From Siphonodentalium dalli (Eukaryota; Mollusca; Scaphopoda; Gadilida; Siphonodentaliidae), in the NCBI GenBank assembly GCA_032622095.1, contig CP136063.1, positions 76,917,980 to 76,981,979 of the forward strand: a stretch of DNA of 64,000 nucleotides. Direction: 5' to 3'. The notes beneath the pieces are model-generated. The model did no database searches and had not been told where the DNA came from. It saw nothing but the letters and a program-made list of their open reading frames with translations. How positions within the stretch are numbered: position 1 is the first letter of the stretch; every line of letters starts with the position of its first letter. The position numbers and the translations under genes are program-made. Shown here one piece after another: positions 10,290 through 21,295 of this stretch.

Positions 10290-10681
10290 TTAACCCTTTA
10301 CCCAACAGAACGGCCCTGTGCCAATACATTCTCTTATATATGCGAGTCGACCATAGGTCGCCTCGCATATATAAGAGAATGCATTGGCTTAACACATTAA
10401 AAATTATAAAATTGTTAAAGAATGTAAGAAAAAATGGTAAAAAAAAAGATTTTTTTTAGGCCAATGCATTCTCTTATATATGCGAGGCGACCTATGGTCG
10501 ACTCGCATATATAAGAGAATGCATTGGCACAGGGCATAACTGTAACCATCACAATGTGGTCAAGGAGCCGGTTCCAATGATATCCATATTTGTATGGTTC
10601 TATTGAGACAGACCGAAGATATTGTAGGCTGTTGAAGCCGTATTTGGCCGGTTTTGGCCGGTTTGTTGGGTAAAGGGTTAA
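10290..10681 (-). mobile_element. TTAA-flanked MITE, family A, copy A2 (complete)
   Basis: Inverse orientation to A1, with TTAACCCTTTACCCAACA at the left, 'tgttgggtaaagggttaa' at the right, and both 68-bp palindromes present. It lies at the edge of D2, two bases beyond the last D match. The 93-residue minus-strand frame in it is a palindrome by-product. Confidence 0.88.
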
Positions 10682-10689
10682 ACTGGAGA

Positions 10690-11974
10690 TCACCAATCCG
10701 CCCTATGAGTTAAAGTCTCAATGCTATTAATTAACATTAGTGATATTCGCAACGTCATCTTTTGAAGATATAGATATTATATATCAGTGGAACGAGAATG
10801 CAAAGTCGGTTGCAAACAGGAAAAAATATTTAGTCTTTGATTTGCCACGTTGTAGTAGGTTATCAGAACCTCTTTAGAAATTAGGAATAAATGTTATCCG
10901 TTAGCGAATACACTTAAGGTGGCAAATATACCCGATGTACTCTAATGCTGGTACAAAGAGTTCACTAAACACGATTATACACTGGACGCCATCGAGGTGG
11001 GTCGATGTCTGCCAGTTATCATTGTCATAGCTGAAGACAAGCATGGGCGCGGTGTTTTAAGTGTTGTAGTTTATAGTGGCAATAAAGGATTTTGTCACAC
11101 AATTAACAGGTTCTCATCGCAAAACAAGAATATTACAAAAAAATTGAAGTTTGACAAGTGAACAAATAATATGTAATATGAGATAGCAACAGTGAAGAGA
11201 GCCTTATAGTAATTGAATACATTTTGATCCCATTGTTCAGACAAGACACATGACAATACAGCTCCGATTATTTAGAGCTAACCACCTTCATCCAATGTTC
11301 CTTCAGTGGAGCCTAGATACGACTATTTGGACATTTCAACTCAATTGTTAGTTGCATGTGTTGCAAACATTTCTTAGAATCATGAACCGACATTCCAAGA
11401 ATAAAAAGACCTGAACTCAGCAATTGTTCAGAATTTGATCAAAAACTGGAAACAGTCTACTATCTTTCGCCTATCGACAACACATTATGTTGGTGGTTAT
11501 ATTGAATGAAATCGATCAGTTATGGTATCACTGGACTGAATATGTCTTGTGTCGTTGTCTTACTTTGTCCACTTTAACTGCATGGGTTGATGATAAGTAG
11601 AAATTGGAACGAATTATTTTATTCCTTAACAATATAATACATGCACGATGGTGTCACCCACTCCACAACATCCCGGATATCAATTAATAGAGGGGAGTGC
11701 ATAACGAATGCCAGTTAACAGAAGGGTGTGAATACTGAATGCCAGATAATTTCAGAAAATATGACGAATAACATAAATTGCACACTTCTATGCCATCTAT
11801 TTTATCACGTGTCTCAATTGTAATCCGCCAAACTGTACCATATTAAGAGAAACAGTCCTGATAGCTACACATAACTCTATGGAACATGAAAAGGGATAAA
11901 TCAAAGGCCAAAAAAGCCTATTCTAGTCATCAAATACCATAACAGGTATCCAGAAATGTCGCGTACAAGGTTTT
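10690..11974. other. No recognisable feature
   Basis: About 1.3 kb of AT-rich, seemingly single-copy sequence without frames longer than about 60 codons. Confidence 0.5.
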
Positions 11975-12070
11975 TATTCAACATGTCCTCACACAAAAAG
12001 GTTCGTAATCGACCTATAACATTCACGAAGGTTCATATGGGATTATTTGATTCTGATATAAGACCATGCT

Positions 12071-13190
12071 ATGTTTGGAGTTTGGGTTTGGGATGATCCC
12101 CCCGGGAAGATTTGAAAGGGCTGTAAGCCCTCTCCTACAACCCACGTGTGAATGCCATAGTGCCGCTGAAGAGCGTTTGTTGAGTTGGTTGTGAGTGTTT
12201 AATAGTCATTATATGTTTGCCTGTAGAGTACATGCCACCCAAGGAGGAAGCAAAGCCCCCCCCCCCCCCCGATTCCAAATGCGGACCGGCGATGAAGACT
12301 TACCTTGTTTATAATACGAGTTGTGTGTATTTAACTTAGTTGATATCTTTGTATTTAGTAGTTTGTTGTGCACTAGTGTCCTGATTGGTGCATGCATGAA
12401 CTCCGTTGCCTTAGTCTGTTGTATTCAGGGCATATACTACGGGCTCAACTCTAGGAATGGGGTGCAATGCCAGTCGGTTGACTTAAGGTCGGTCGGGGCT
12501 CCCCAACTCTCGATGGTGCAATGCCAGCCTTACACTCCTGTGTGAGTCTCAGAACCAGTTGACCTGGTTGTGTATTCGCTTGGAGGATGCAGCCGAGGTC
12601 GGACTGGGTTTCTTAGTGTGTTTTCGGAGGGTTTGGTGAGTTAGATAGTGTTTATATTTTTATTTTGAACTCCCTACCGTCCTCCCATAAGCACGGGCGC
12701 GGGTGGAAGCATGTATTTTCAAATTTGTATAGTCAGTTGTTAGTAGTTTTTAGGGAGATAATTATTCGACGGCTTATACTACGGCTACGACAAGTGTTTC
12801 TACACCGCCCGGGGACATTCATCAGCGCCCCCGGAGCCATCTAGGGCGTGAGCCCGTTAGCCTAGATTTTAATACTGGTGTTAGTCATTGGTTGTATATG
12901 GCATTGGTGTGTTCGACTTATCGTAACAATGGGAACATACCTCTAGATATAGAGCGTATGGGTCCCGGCGATTTCTTTATTTTGCCTTAGTTAACACCTC
13001 AACGAGAGCCTACATCTAGAAGTAGAGCATAGGACTCACGGCGAATTCTTTGTTTTGCCTTCTAATTAACACCACAACGAAATACTACCTCTAGTACTAG
13101 AGCATATGACTTTCGGCGAATTTCATGGGTTGCCTTTCTAATGCCACAACAAGTGCCTACCCCTAGTACTAGAGCATATGACACTTGGCG
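12071..13190. mobile_element. Unclassified ~1.1-kb insertion in repeat R
   Basis: Both edges carry the same 13-bp word ATAAGAYCATGCT (12058-12070 and 13192-13204, one mismatch), a probable target duplication. The insert is more GC-rich than its surroundings. It contains a C15 run (12257-12271) and two 'gtgcaatgccag' words, and it ends in four 73-bp tandem units. There are no terminal inverted repeats, no poly(A) and no long frame. A long target duplication with 3' tandem repeats would fit a non-autonomous retroposon (inference). Confidence 0.62.
12940..13190. repeat. 73-bp tandem repeat, four units
   Basis: 'cctctagtactagagcatat' recurs at about 12941, 13014, 13089 and 13161, each followed by a 'ggcgaatttctt...ttgcc' block and 'cacaacga'. 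It forms the right end of the insertion above. Confidence 0.82.
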
Positions 13191-13486
13191 AATAAGATCA
13201 TGCTGGAACTATAACCGTTATATAATATATTCCGTTTAATGGCGCGGGCCACAGCGAAAACACATTTTAAAGAGGGTACATGTGGTAAGTCGTGAGTTGA
13301 TTTATTCGTGTTATATTCCGCCCATAATGAACTTATTATAAGTCAATACGAGTCGATACTGACACTAAATGTATATCATTTCAGTTCGTTATGGACTCAA
13401 AATGAGTCCATTATGAACCTAAAACATATCCTATTATAATCCCATAACGTGATCATTTTCATGAGAACAGGCTGTAGTATATCTAA

Positions 13487-14837
13487 GACGGGTCTGTGAA
13501 TCCTGAATAGCGACTAAAAGCGGGCTGTGCATCCTGAATACCGAGTAACAGCGGGGTGAATCATAGATGCCGAATAACAGCGGGTTATGAATCCTGAATA
13601 CCGACTAACAGCTGGGTATGAATCCTGAATACCGACTAACAGCGGGGTGTGAATCCTGAATACCAACTAACAGCGGGTGTGAATCCTGAACACCAACTAA
13701 CAGCGGGTGTGAATCCTGAACACCAACTAACAGCTGGGTAAGAATCATAAATACCGACTAATAGCGGAGTGTGAATCCCGAATACCGACTAACAGCGGGG
13801 GGGGGGGGGGTGAATCCTGAATATCGACTAACAGCAGGGTATGAATACAGAATACCGACTAACAGCGGAGTGTGAATCCTGAATACCGACTAACAGCGGG
13901 TGTGAATCCTGAATACCACTAACAGCCGGGTGCGAATCCTTGATACCGACCAGCAGCGGGGTGCGAATCCTGGATACCGACTAACAGCGGGGTGTGAATC
14001 ATGGATACCTACTAACAGCTGGGTGCGAATCCTGGATACCGACTAACAGCGGGGTGTTAATCATGGATACCGACTAACAGCGGGGTGTGAATCATGGATA
14101 CCTACTAACAGCGGGGTGCGAATCCTTGACACCGACCAACAGCGGGGTGCGAATCCTGGATACCGCGACTAACAGCGGGGTGTGAATCATGGATACCACT
14201 AACAGCGGGGTGCGAATCCTGGATACCGACTAACAGCGGGGTGCGAATCCTGGATACCACTAACAGCGGTGTGCGAATCCTGGATACCGACTAACAGCGG
14301 GGTGTGAATCATGGATACCACTAACAGCGGGGTGCGAATCCTGGATACCGACTAACAGCGGGGTGCGAATCCTGGATACCGACTAACTGCGGGGTGCGAA
14401 TCCTGGATACCGACTAACAGCGGGGTATGAATCATGGATACCGACTAACAGCGGGGTGCGAATCCTGGATACCGACTAACAGCGGGGTGCGAATCCTGTA
14501 TACCGACTAACAGCGGGGTATGGATCCTGGATACCGACTAACAGCGGGGTGCGAATCCTGGATACCGACTAACAGCGGTGTGCCAATCCTGGATACCGAC
14601 TAACAGCGGGGTGTGAATCATGGATACCTACTAACAGCGGGGTGTGAATCATGGATACCTACTAACAGCGGGGTGTGAATCATGGATACCTACTAACAGC
14701 GGGGTGTGAATCATGGATACCGACTAACAGCGGGGTGTGAATCATGGATACCGACTAACAGCGGGGTGTGAATCATGGATACCGACTAACAGCGGGGTGT
14801 GAATCATGGATACCGACTAACAGCGGGGTGTGAATCC
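13487..14837. repeat. 31-bp minisatellite, about 44 units
   Basis: The unit reads 'taccgactaacagcggggtg' plus 'cgaatcctgga', 31 bp, with variants such as 'tgaatcatgga', 'cctactaac' and short 28-30 bp units. The left part is more degenerate and includes a G12 expansion near 13797. The last units are almost identical, showing recent homogenisation at the right end. No unique spacers. Confidence 0.95.
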
Positions 14838-16130
14838 CACGTACCCCCGGAAAATGACCTGAATCCCGCGGGTATAAGATGTGTAACTCCCTCATGGATT
14901 TGCGTCGCATAATTCTGAAGCGTGGTAAGACAACTTACTTGTACAAATATACTCAAAAACTGTCCTTATATGGTAATTCGAATTCACTCATGGTTAAGTG
15001 GTCATGCTAAATTGATATGATCTTGGTGTGTCATGTGCCCTGTGCCGTTGGGGCAAAATGATTCTGTTATTTAATAATATCATTATATTTTTTATAAAAT
15101 TGTCATTTTCGCAGCGTTTGACTAAACCGAGCGGTTTGAAGAAAAAAAAATCCAGTTTATGTATGAAACATGCTAACACATACATGTTTAAATCATAATG
15201 GAAGCGCTGGAGTTTGCAAATTCTCAGAAATAGATATGTTGATTGTGGACGGTTTTGTAACAACAAACACAGCAATTATTATTATTTTTTTAAATATTTG
15301 TTAATGTTTTATACATATAATGGCTTTTCCTCTGTTCGTTCAGATTACCAAAGGCCGTGAACATTGACAATTATAGTTGAATTAACGGTACTGTTTCTTA
15401 ACAGCATCATCTTCACCACTAACTTCATAGCAATTCATCAGGACACACCAACATGATAGGCATATATAGAAAATTAGCAGGCACACTTAACCGGAGGTGT
15501 GAAACTACTCTTAGCGAGACGGTTATATTATATACCATTGTAATGTTTGCACACATAACTCTGAAACATTGAAGCCCATCTTACCTTCAACAACTACTCA
15601 ATTGAAACGTTTCCTAATGCGTTAATCCAAACTATACTCTTGACGCGAAGATTTGACTCACTTAGCACTATGGAGTCAGCTGGTAGATCACCTCTTAGAG
15701 AGCAAATCGGTAAAATATTCCGTGGGAATGTCCCGATATCATCAAGGAGCTAGCACACATCGATGGGCTCTGAAGCCAATTCTGATTATGATAGTGTATT
15801 TCGCGAGCGGGCCGAGGTGTATCGACGCATTCACTATCCAGAGAAATGAATATTTTACAGCAACGTCACGCAGCGTCATCAAATGTCACACAGTGGGGAT
15901 GACCACGCCAAATTAGTGGCAACACGACTGTTTCTGCAGTCCATGATATGTGGCGCTGGTAATGCCATGGCAGGATTTTTCTTCACACGATATTGTGTAG
16001 CGCCCTATAATCTAATTCGATACCAAATTTGTCACAATTTCCGAAGACAATTTTTCGCTTATCAGCTCATTAAAACATGTTAATAATCAAAATCAACGTC
16101 GTTCGTACCACGCCGGCACCACGAAGACAT
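14838..16130. other. Diverged duplicate locus, otherwise unremarkable
   Basis: 14987-15120 and 15395-15500 are collinear with 4963-5095 and 5985-6125. 15500-16130 has frames up to 87 codons (15653-15916) without recognisable motifs. Confidence 0.45.
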
Positions 16131-16600
16131 TCAAAAACAAGAAAACCAGTCAGAAATAGTAACGTCCCAAGATCATATATAAAAGGCATATATAAAATAT
16201 AATATATACTGGTTTCATGAATGCCCCTACTCAGAATTCCGTTAAAACAACTAATCCTTCAAATTATTACAACAACTACGGCTTCACTGAAAATTTCTCA
16301 TTCACCATACAAGAAAGCCTCTAAATACGGACCAAAACCTACTAATCGGATTAAATACATACCGATACTTCCCAATACGACCTTTAGTCTACATGCTAAT
16401 TGAGACATACTTCATAAGCAATGTTGCATATAGCTATTATATTATGCATTGTAATCCCGCAATAAAATCTTCAAGAGTGGCCCGGCCATACCTAACTATC
16501 GAAAGCAATCAAAGCGGTCATAAAAGTTACATACTGCAACACTGAGACATCCGCGAAGATACATCCGCGAATACATACGTCCTGCAAAAAGTCTAACCGG
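16131..16600 (+). repeat. Dispersed repeat S, partner 29748-30112
   Basis: Shared blocks in order: 'acaagaaaacca', 'ctcagaattccgtt', 'aactaatccttcaaattatt', 'tttctcattcacca', 'tcgaaagcaat' and 'gttacatactgcaa'. The second copy sits immediately upstream of LINE-c, but this one has no LINE beside it. Class unknown. Confidence 0.72.
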
Positions 16601-16723
16601 TACGCAATATAGCGAGTACGTTAGTACTCACGTTTACTCCATATCTCCTATGACAGACTATAACAGCCTGGCAGTATATACCATAGGGGGGGGGGGGGCG
16701 TAATAATGCGACAAGATTAAGTT

Positions 16724-16880
16724 TTATCCCTGTCTATACCAAATGGAATCTCCCACTCAGAGAGCCATACTTATTGCAGGGAAATGTTTAGATAACCTGG
16801 TCAACACACGTCCTATCGTTTGTTGAACTTGTGATGTGAACATTTCTTAAGGCAACTTCTCGTCAATTAGTATTTAGTGT
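16724..16880 (+). mobile_element. Probable fragment of family I
   Basis: 'ctgtctataccaaatggaat' then 'ctcccactc', and later 'gggaaatgtttagataa', resemble the family I ends at 1557 and 23491. A G12 run lies just upstream (16687-16699). Confidence 0.45.
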
Positions 16881-17040
16881 ATAATTGGTTAAGAAGGAAC
16901 TTTTTTATGACCGCTCTATAGTATTCGCCGTCAATAAACAAATAAGCGTTCTTTATTATCGGTGATACTTTGACTTTTGGGCACCGCGGCCGCCCATGTG
17001 GCAAAATTTGTTAAAACTACCTCTGATGAAAGTAGATATC

Positions 17041-17768
17041 AGAGAGAGAGAGATATGTTTATTCCTCCAAATATGGAGACCATTATGGTACAATATATAT
17101 ATATACAAAAGTTACATGAAGACATATATACACATGCAATATAATTTAACTTGAGAAATTCATTGTGGGAATGATATACTGCAAGACAAGATGTTTAAGA
17201 CAAATATATAGTGAAGTATCCGATATCATAAAACTTAGTCAGAACACAGGATGAAGATAAACCTCACACATCGCTTGAAAAGACGATATTCATCACAAAT
17301 CAGTTCAATTTGCATTGGGATACACCCTCCTAGGCAAAACGCAAGGAATGTATCGCTATTCATGCTGCCAAGAAAGGTAAAAGTTTCAATTCCAAATATG
17401 TCAATCAGTGAATACCAAAATGTTTTCCGTACCATCTGTGCAAACTCGGATGTACACTCGAGATATCTATGAAACAAGAAATTTGAATATGTTTGGTTGC
17501 AGCGATTGCATTCAGCGTCATTGTCATACGTGGTTTTGGTCAAAATATTGGCCATCTTGATACAAATTGGAAAATACTCAGGTTCTTCTCGAGAGAGCTG
17601 CCAAAGTTTCCACAGTGACTGGTTGTCGGGATTTACCTTGAAGAGAAAAGATAGAGAATCGTCTCTCTGACCACGCTGACTCACTTCGCGTGAGTAGTGA
17701 GCAGAGAGACAATCTCTGACAATTTTCTTCCAAGTGGACTGGGTAGGGAAGAAACCCGTTTCTATCGA
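17041..17768 (-). pseudogene. LINE-b: 5'-truncated non-LTR retrotransposon 3' end
   Basis: A minus-strand frame from about 17765 to 17235 matches the C-terminal quarter of LINE-a (46272-48079), roughly half of residues identical by eye: 'FKVNPD...LWKLW', 'TTYDND', 'FWYSLID.FG', 'LGGC', 'LICDE'. It keeps a CCHC zinc-binding motif (C-x2-C-x9-H-x4-C) with the same spacing as LINE-a. No reverse transcriptase domain remains, so it is a 5'-truncated, inactive copy. The frame is open upstream of the apparent start (a GTG at 17684), so no real start exists. The 3' UTR (17041-17234) shares 'ggaggaataaacat' with LINE-a and ends in a (CT)n tail, seen here as agagag at 17041. Its similarity to LINE-a is only moderate, so two subfamilies are present. 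The 9-bp satellite begins about 85 bp beyond its truncated end. Confidence 0.85.
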
Positions 17769-17852
17769 ATTGTGTTGTTGGTAAAAACGTAGAAATAATA
17801 GTTTATGGTGTCCGATCTGGTGTGATATCGGGCTCGTTCGAACCCCACAAAT

Positions 17853-18648
17853 ATGTGTATTATGTATATTATGTGTATTATGTATATTATGTATATTATG
17901 TATATTATGTATATTATGTATATTATGTATATTATGTATATTATGTATATTATGTATATTATGTATATTATGTATATTATGTGTATTATGTATATTATGT
18001 ATATTATATATATTATGTGTATTATGTATATTATGTATATTATGTATATTATGTATATTATGTATATTATGTATATTATGTGTATTATGTATATTATGTA
18101 TATTATGTATATTGTGTATATTATGTATATTATGTGTATTATGTATATTATGTATATTATGTATATTATGTATATTATGTATATTATGTGTATTATGTAT
18201 ATTATGTATATTATGTATATTATGTATATTATGTATATTATGTATATTATTTGTATTATGTATATTATGTATAGTATGTATATTATGTGTATTATGTATA
18301 TTATGTATATTATGTATATTATGTATATTATGTATATTATGTGTATTATGTATATTATGTATATTATGTATATTATGTGTATTATGTATATTATGTATAT
18401 TATGTATATTATGTGTATTATGTATATTATGTATATTATGTATATTATGTATATTATGTATATTATGTATATTATGTGTATTATGTATATTATGTATATT
18501 ATGTGTATTATGTATATTATGTGTATTATGTATATTATGTGTATTATGTATATTATGTGTATTATGTATATTATGTGTATTATGTATATTATGTGTATTA
18601 TGTATATTATGTGTATTATGTGTATTATGTATATTATGTATATTTTGT
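17853..18648. repeat. 9-bp satellite (TATTATGTA/TATTATGTG)n
   Basis: About 88 units of a 9-bp repeat in two main variants, GTA and GTG. Near 18503-18620 the variants alternate strictly, giving an 18-bp dimer, while elsewhere long GTA runs are broken by single GTG units. Because 9 is a multiple of 3 and the unit lacks stops in most frames, frames of 148 to 334 codons appear on both strands (MYIMYI, YYVYYV, CILCIL, YIIHII). They are artefacts. Confidence 0.97.
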
Positions 18649-18649
18649 A

Positions 18650-19081
18650 TCTCAAAACATATCTACGCGGAAGATTTCCGAACAAATTCATAGCATTAAA
18701 AATACGTGTTTTGTGTCCTCTATTTTTCGATAAATTCGAGATCGTTTCGTTTAAGTGCCGGTTCATTATTTAGACCATGGAAGTAAGAACATCTAGAGCT
18801 GCCGTCGCTCTGAAACGTTTATGGTACTGCATAATTTTGATGATTAAATCGAAGAGAAAGCAGTGTATGAAGATTTGTTTTATCTAGTTTCGTGGAAAAG
18901 ATAACGCAATATACCTGTTCCTGGCAGCCCAATTCCGGAATTCCGCGATAAATACAATTATTTGAGACCCAATCATCGTTTTCAAAGTTATATTTTTGTG
19001 ACTTTAATACGTCTTTTTTTGTACATATAATGCTCGAACATGTATACAGAAAGGTATAGTTCAATTATCCATCGACCTATA
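18650..19081. other. No recognisable feature
   Basis: AT-rich sequence between the satellite and a palindromic element. Short frames only. Confidence 0.45.
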
Positions 19082-19083
19082 TA

Positions 19084-19296
19084 CACTAATGCCCTAAATA
19101 ATCGACTCCTTAACCACAGCAGAATAATGGGTAATTTTTCAGGATTTAGTCGGAAATATGGCTTGTTGCCATTCATCGGAACGCTCTCAGTGAGAGCTTT
19201 CCGATGAATCGTAACAAGCCATATTTCCGACTAAATCCTGAACAATTATCCATAATTCTGCTGTGGTTAAGGTGTCGATTATTTAGGGCATTACTG
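19084..19296. mobile_element. TA-flanked palindromic MITE, family K, copy K1 (complete)
   Basis: The ends are CACTAATGCCC and GGGCATTACTG with TA on both outer sides (19082-19083, 19297-19298). The arms are about 100 bp and nearly perfectly complementary ('ttcaggatttagtcggaaat', 'atttccgactaaatcctgaa') with almost no loop. A TA target and CAGT-like ends fit Tc1/mariner-type MITEs (inference). Truncated copies are at 51871-51979 and 61546-61692. Confidence 0.88.
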
Positions 19297-19314
19297 TAGA
19301 TACCGGGGGAATTC

Positions 19315-19372
19315 AAAAATGAATATTATTAGGTGTATTTTGCAGCGCAAACCGTCATGATTGTGGCTTTTA
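19315..19372 (+). mobile_element. 3'-end fragment of family F
   Basis: 'attattaggtgtattttg' then 'cagcgcaaaccgtcat' and 'gtggctttta' match the right end of F1 and F2. Confidence 0.6.
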
Positions 19373-19660
19373 ACATGCATTATCTGGACAGCAACTCGCT
19401 GCTGTCGAAAACCGCACAATTACATGCTCAATTGTGTTCAAGACAAGATATGCAATTTGGATGAAACCCCAGTTCGAGCGTCCTCAGAGATGAGCACGCA
19501 ATCTAATGTTTGGCTTTTGATGAACGCTAATTTAATTGAACGGAAATATCTAACAAAACACGGATATGGGAAGGCGTGCAAGGACCACTTCGAAGGGGAC
19601 TGTCCCGTCTTTCGGTTTCCGTTTGGCGCCAATCCAGTGATTGTATCTTTGGACCTTTAA
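19373..19660 (+). other. Uncharacterised open stretch, possible decayed exon
   Basis: A 99-codon plus-strand frame (19361-19660) lies in sequence clearly less AT-rich than its surroundings. It contains NLDETPV, which resembles the second catalytic region of pogo/Tigger-type transposases, but the following residues do not continue that family's pattern. A 64-codon frame also exists on the other strand. I cannot assign a function. It could be a decayed transposase piece, an exon or chance. Confidence 0.2.
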
Positions 19661-19865
19661 GCTAAAGATTTTAGTTTAGACACCGAGTCGGATGGTACAG
19701 GCATCGACTAATTCCAGCAATACTATGGTTATGCAACAAGCATATTGCCTATTTAGTTTGATGTTATAATTATGAACATTCAGGTTTGATCGATTAGATA
19801 ATTCAGTTTTGAAGATAAATAGAGAATAGCCACAGGTTTTGTTTGAATGCCAAAATATCACATGA

Positions 19866-20386
19866 GTGTCTGGAAAGAAATATCGAATTTAATTCCACAC
19901 CCATTGGCGTGAGTCACATGTATTCAACGGAATCCCAGCCATTGAATATATAAGGGTGTATACCTCTAGTGCAATACAAGTCGGAACTATTCTTGTTGAC
20001 GTTGTCGCCAAGAAAGATGACGTACATTACGTCGACCATCCGCTTCCGGTATCCCCCAAAATTAATGGTTATTTGTCAGACTTAAATCGCAATAAAGGTA
20101 GCTATAGTTACAATGAAGGTGACATTCATGGATTGAACTTATCTGACTGAACGGTGTAGAATAAATACAGAACACAACTTGCATCATAATCTCGAATCTT
20201 TTATCGAACTCGTTGCGGACGGCGCAAAGTTATATTTCACTCGAGCTATGCTCTCGCGAAATATATCCTTGCGCCATCCGCAACTCATTCGATAAAAGAG
20301 TCTCGATTAAGATGCGCGTTGTGTTCTGTCTATTTCACGAGCGGCTGCAAACCGCCAGTGAAAATTCGATATTTCTTTCCAGACAT
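19866..20386. mobile_element. ~520-bp TIR element with a nested palindrome
   Basis: 'gtctggaaagaaatatcgaa' at the left is matched by 'ttcgatatttctttccagac' at the right, an inverted repeat of about 22 bp. Inside, 20158-20338 is a long palindrome with 'cagaacacaac' and 'gttgtgttctg' ends and arms 'ttgcggacggcgcaa' and 'ttgcgccatccgcaa'. A 64-codon frame in the left half (19956-20150) is unrecognised. Confidence 0.7.
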
Positions 20387-20826
20387 GAATGAGATGTTTT
20401 AGGTATTCAAATCAATAATATAGGTATGCATTTTATTATATGCCGATTATTTAGACTCAAAGTTGCTAAGTTAAGTCTTAATTAATAAACCATTACCTGA
20501 ACTTAATTAAAGAGCGCAGGGCCCAGTTTCCTGAAGCAAGGTCTTAAGATGTCAGGTGGATCTTATGATGTTACTTTTCCGTTTCACGAACGCGTTTCAT
20601 AAAACAATCTTAAGTAGAAAGTTAAGTTCCCGCGCTTTTAGACTGGCTCTCGACAATTTATTACAGCTATGCGCATAAAATATTGGTTCTGTGTATGCTA
20701 TATGCCTAGGTACATTGTCTGGTGGTAGATAATAGGGCGTGTCTAGGAATAATTATGATATTGTAATGAAAGGGCGATAATCAGAATAGTGGCTGGTGCC
20801 TGGTGCATACTGCATGGGCGCGCATT

Positions 20827-21295
20827 TTAACCCTTTACCCAACAAAACGGCCCTGTGCCAATGCATTCTGTTACATATGCGAGTCTACCATAGGTCGCCT
20901 CGCATATATAAGAGAATGCATTGGCTTAACACATAATAAAAATGATAAAATTGTCAAAGAATGTAGAAAAATATTATAAAATTTGTTAAAAAATGTAAGA
21001 ACAAATTATAAAATTGTTAAAGAATGTAAGAAAAATTGGTAAAAAGGGTTTTTTTTAATTATTTTTTTAGGCCAATGCAATCTCTTATATATGCGAGACG
21101 ACCTATGGTCGACTCGCATATATAAGAGAATGCATTAGTGCAGGGCATAACTGTAACTATCACAATGTGGTCAATGAGCCGGTTCCAATTATATCCATAT
21201 TTGTATGGTTCTATTGAGACAGACCCAAGATAATTTAGGCTTTTGCAGCTTCATTTGGGCTATTTTTCTGGGCGTTTTGTTGGGTAAAGGGTTAA
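20827..21295 (-). mobile_element. TTAA-flanked MITE, family A, copy A3 (complete, expanded spacer)
   Basis: Ends as in A1, TTAA at both sides, minus orientation. The spacer between the two palindromes is longer than in A1 because an A/T-rich word ('ataaaattgttaaagaatgt') is repeated. The same duplicated spacer appears in A4, so A3 and A4 form a subgroup. Confidence 0.87.

Larger units (their letters stand above)
11975..13474 (+). repeat. Dispersed repeat R, copy split by a 1.1-kb insertion
   Basis: 11975-12070 and 13191-13474 align in order to the two tandem R copies at 40935-41662 ('cgacctataa', 'gattatttgattctga', 'ggcgcgggccacag', 'aagtcgtgagtt', 'gactcaaaatgag', 'gagaacaggctg'). The two parts are separated by 12071-13190. 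Confidence 0.78.

Noticed and set aside
13487-14837. Possible CRISPR-like array
   Set aside because: Continuous 31-bp tandem units without unique spacers, in eukaryotic sequence.
17820-17852. tRNA-like B box (cgttcgaacccc)
   Set aside because: No matching A box, acceptor or anticodon stem at the right distance. A second GGTTCGAATC at 62662 also lacks a tRNA fold.
17762-18773. Frames of 148-334 codons on both strands (YIIHII, MYIMCI, YYVYYV)
   Set aside because: They arise from a stop-free 9-bp satellite and are open in several frames at once.
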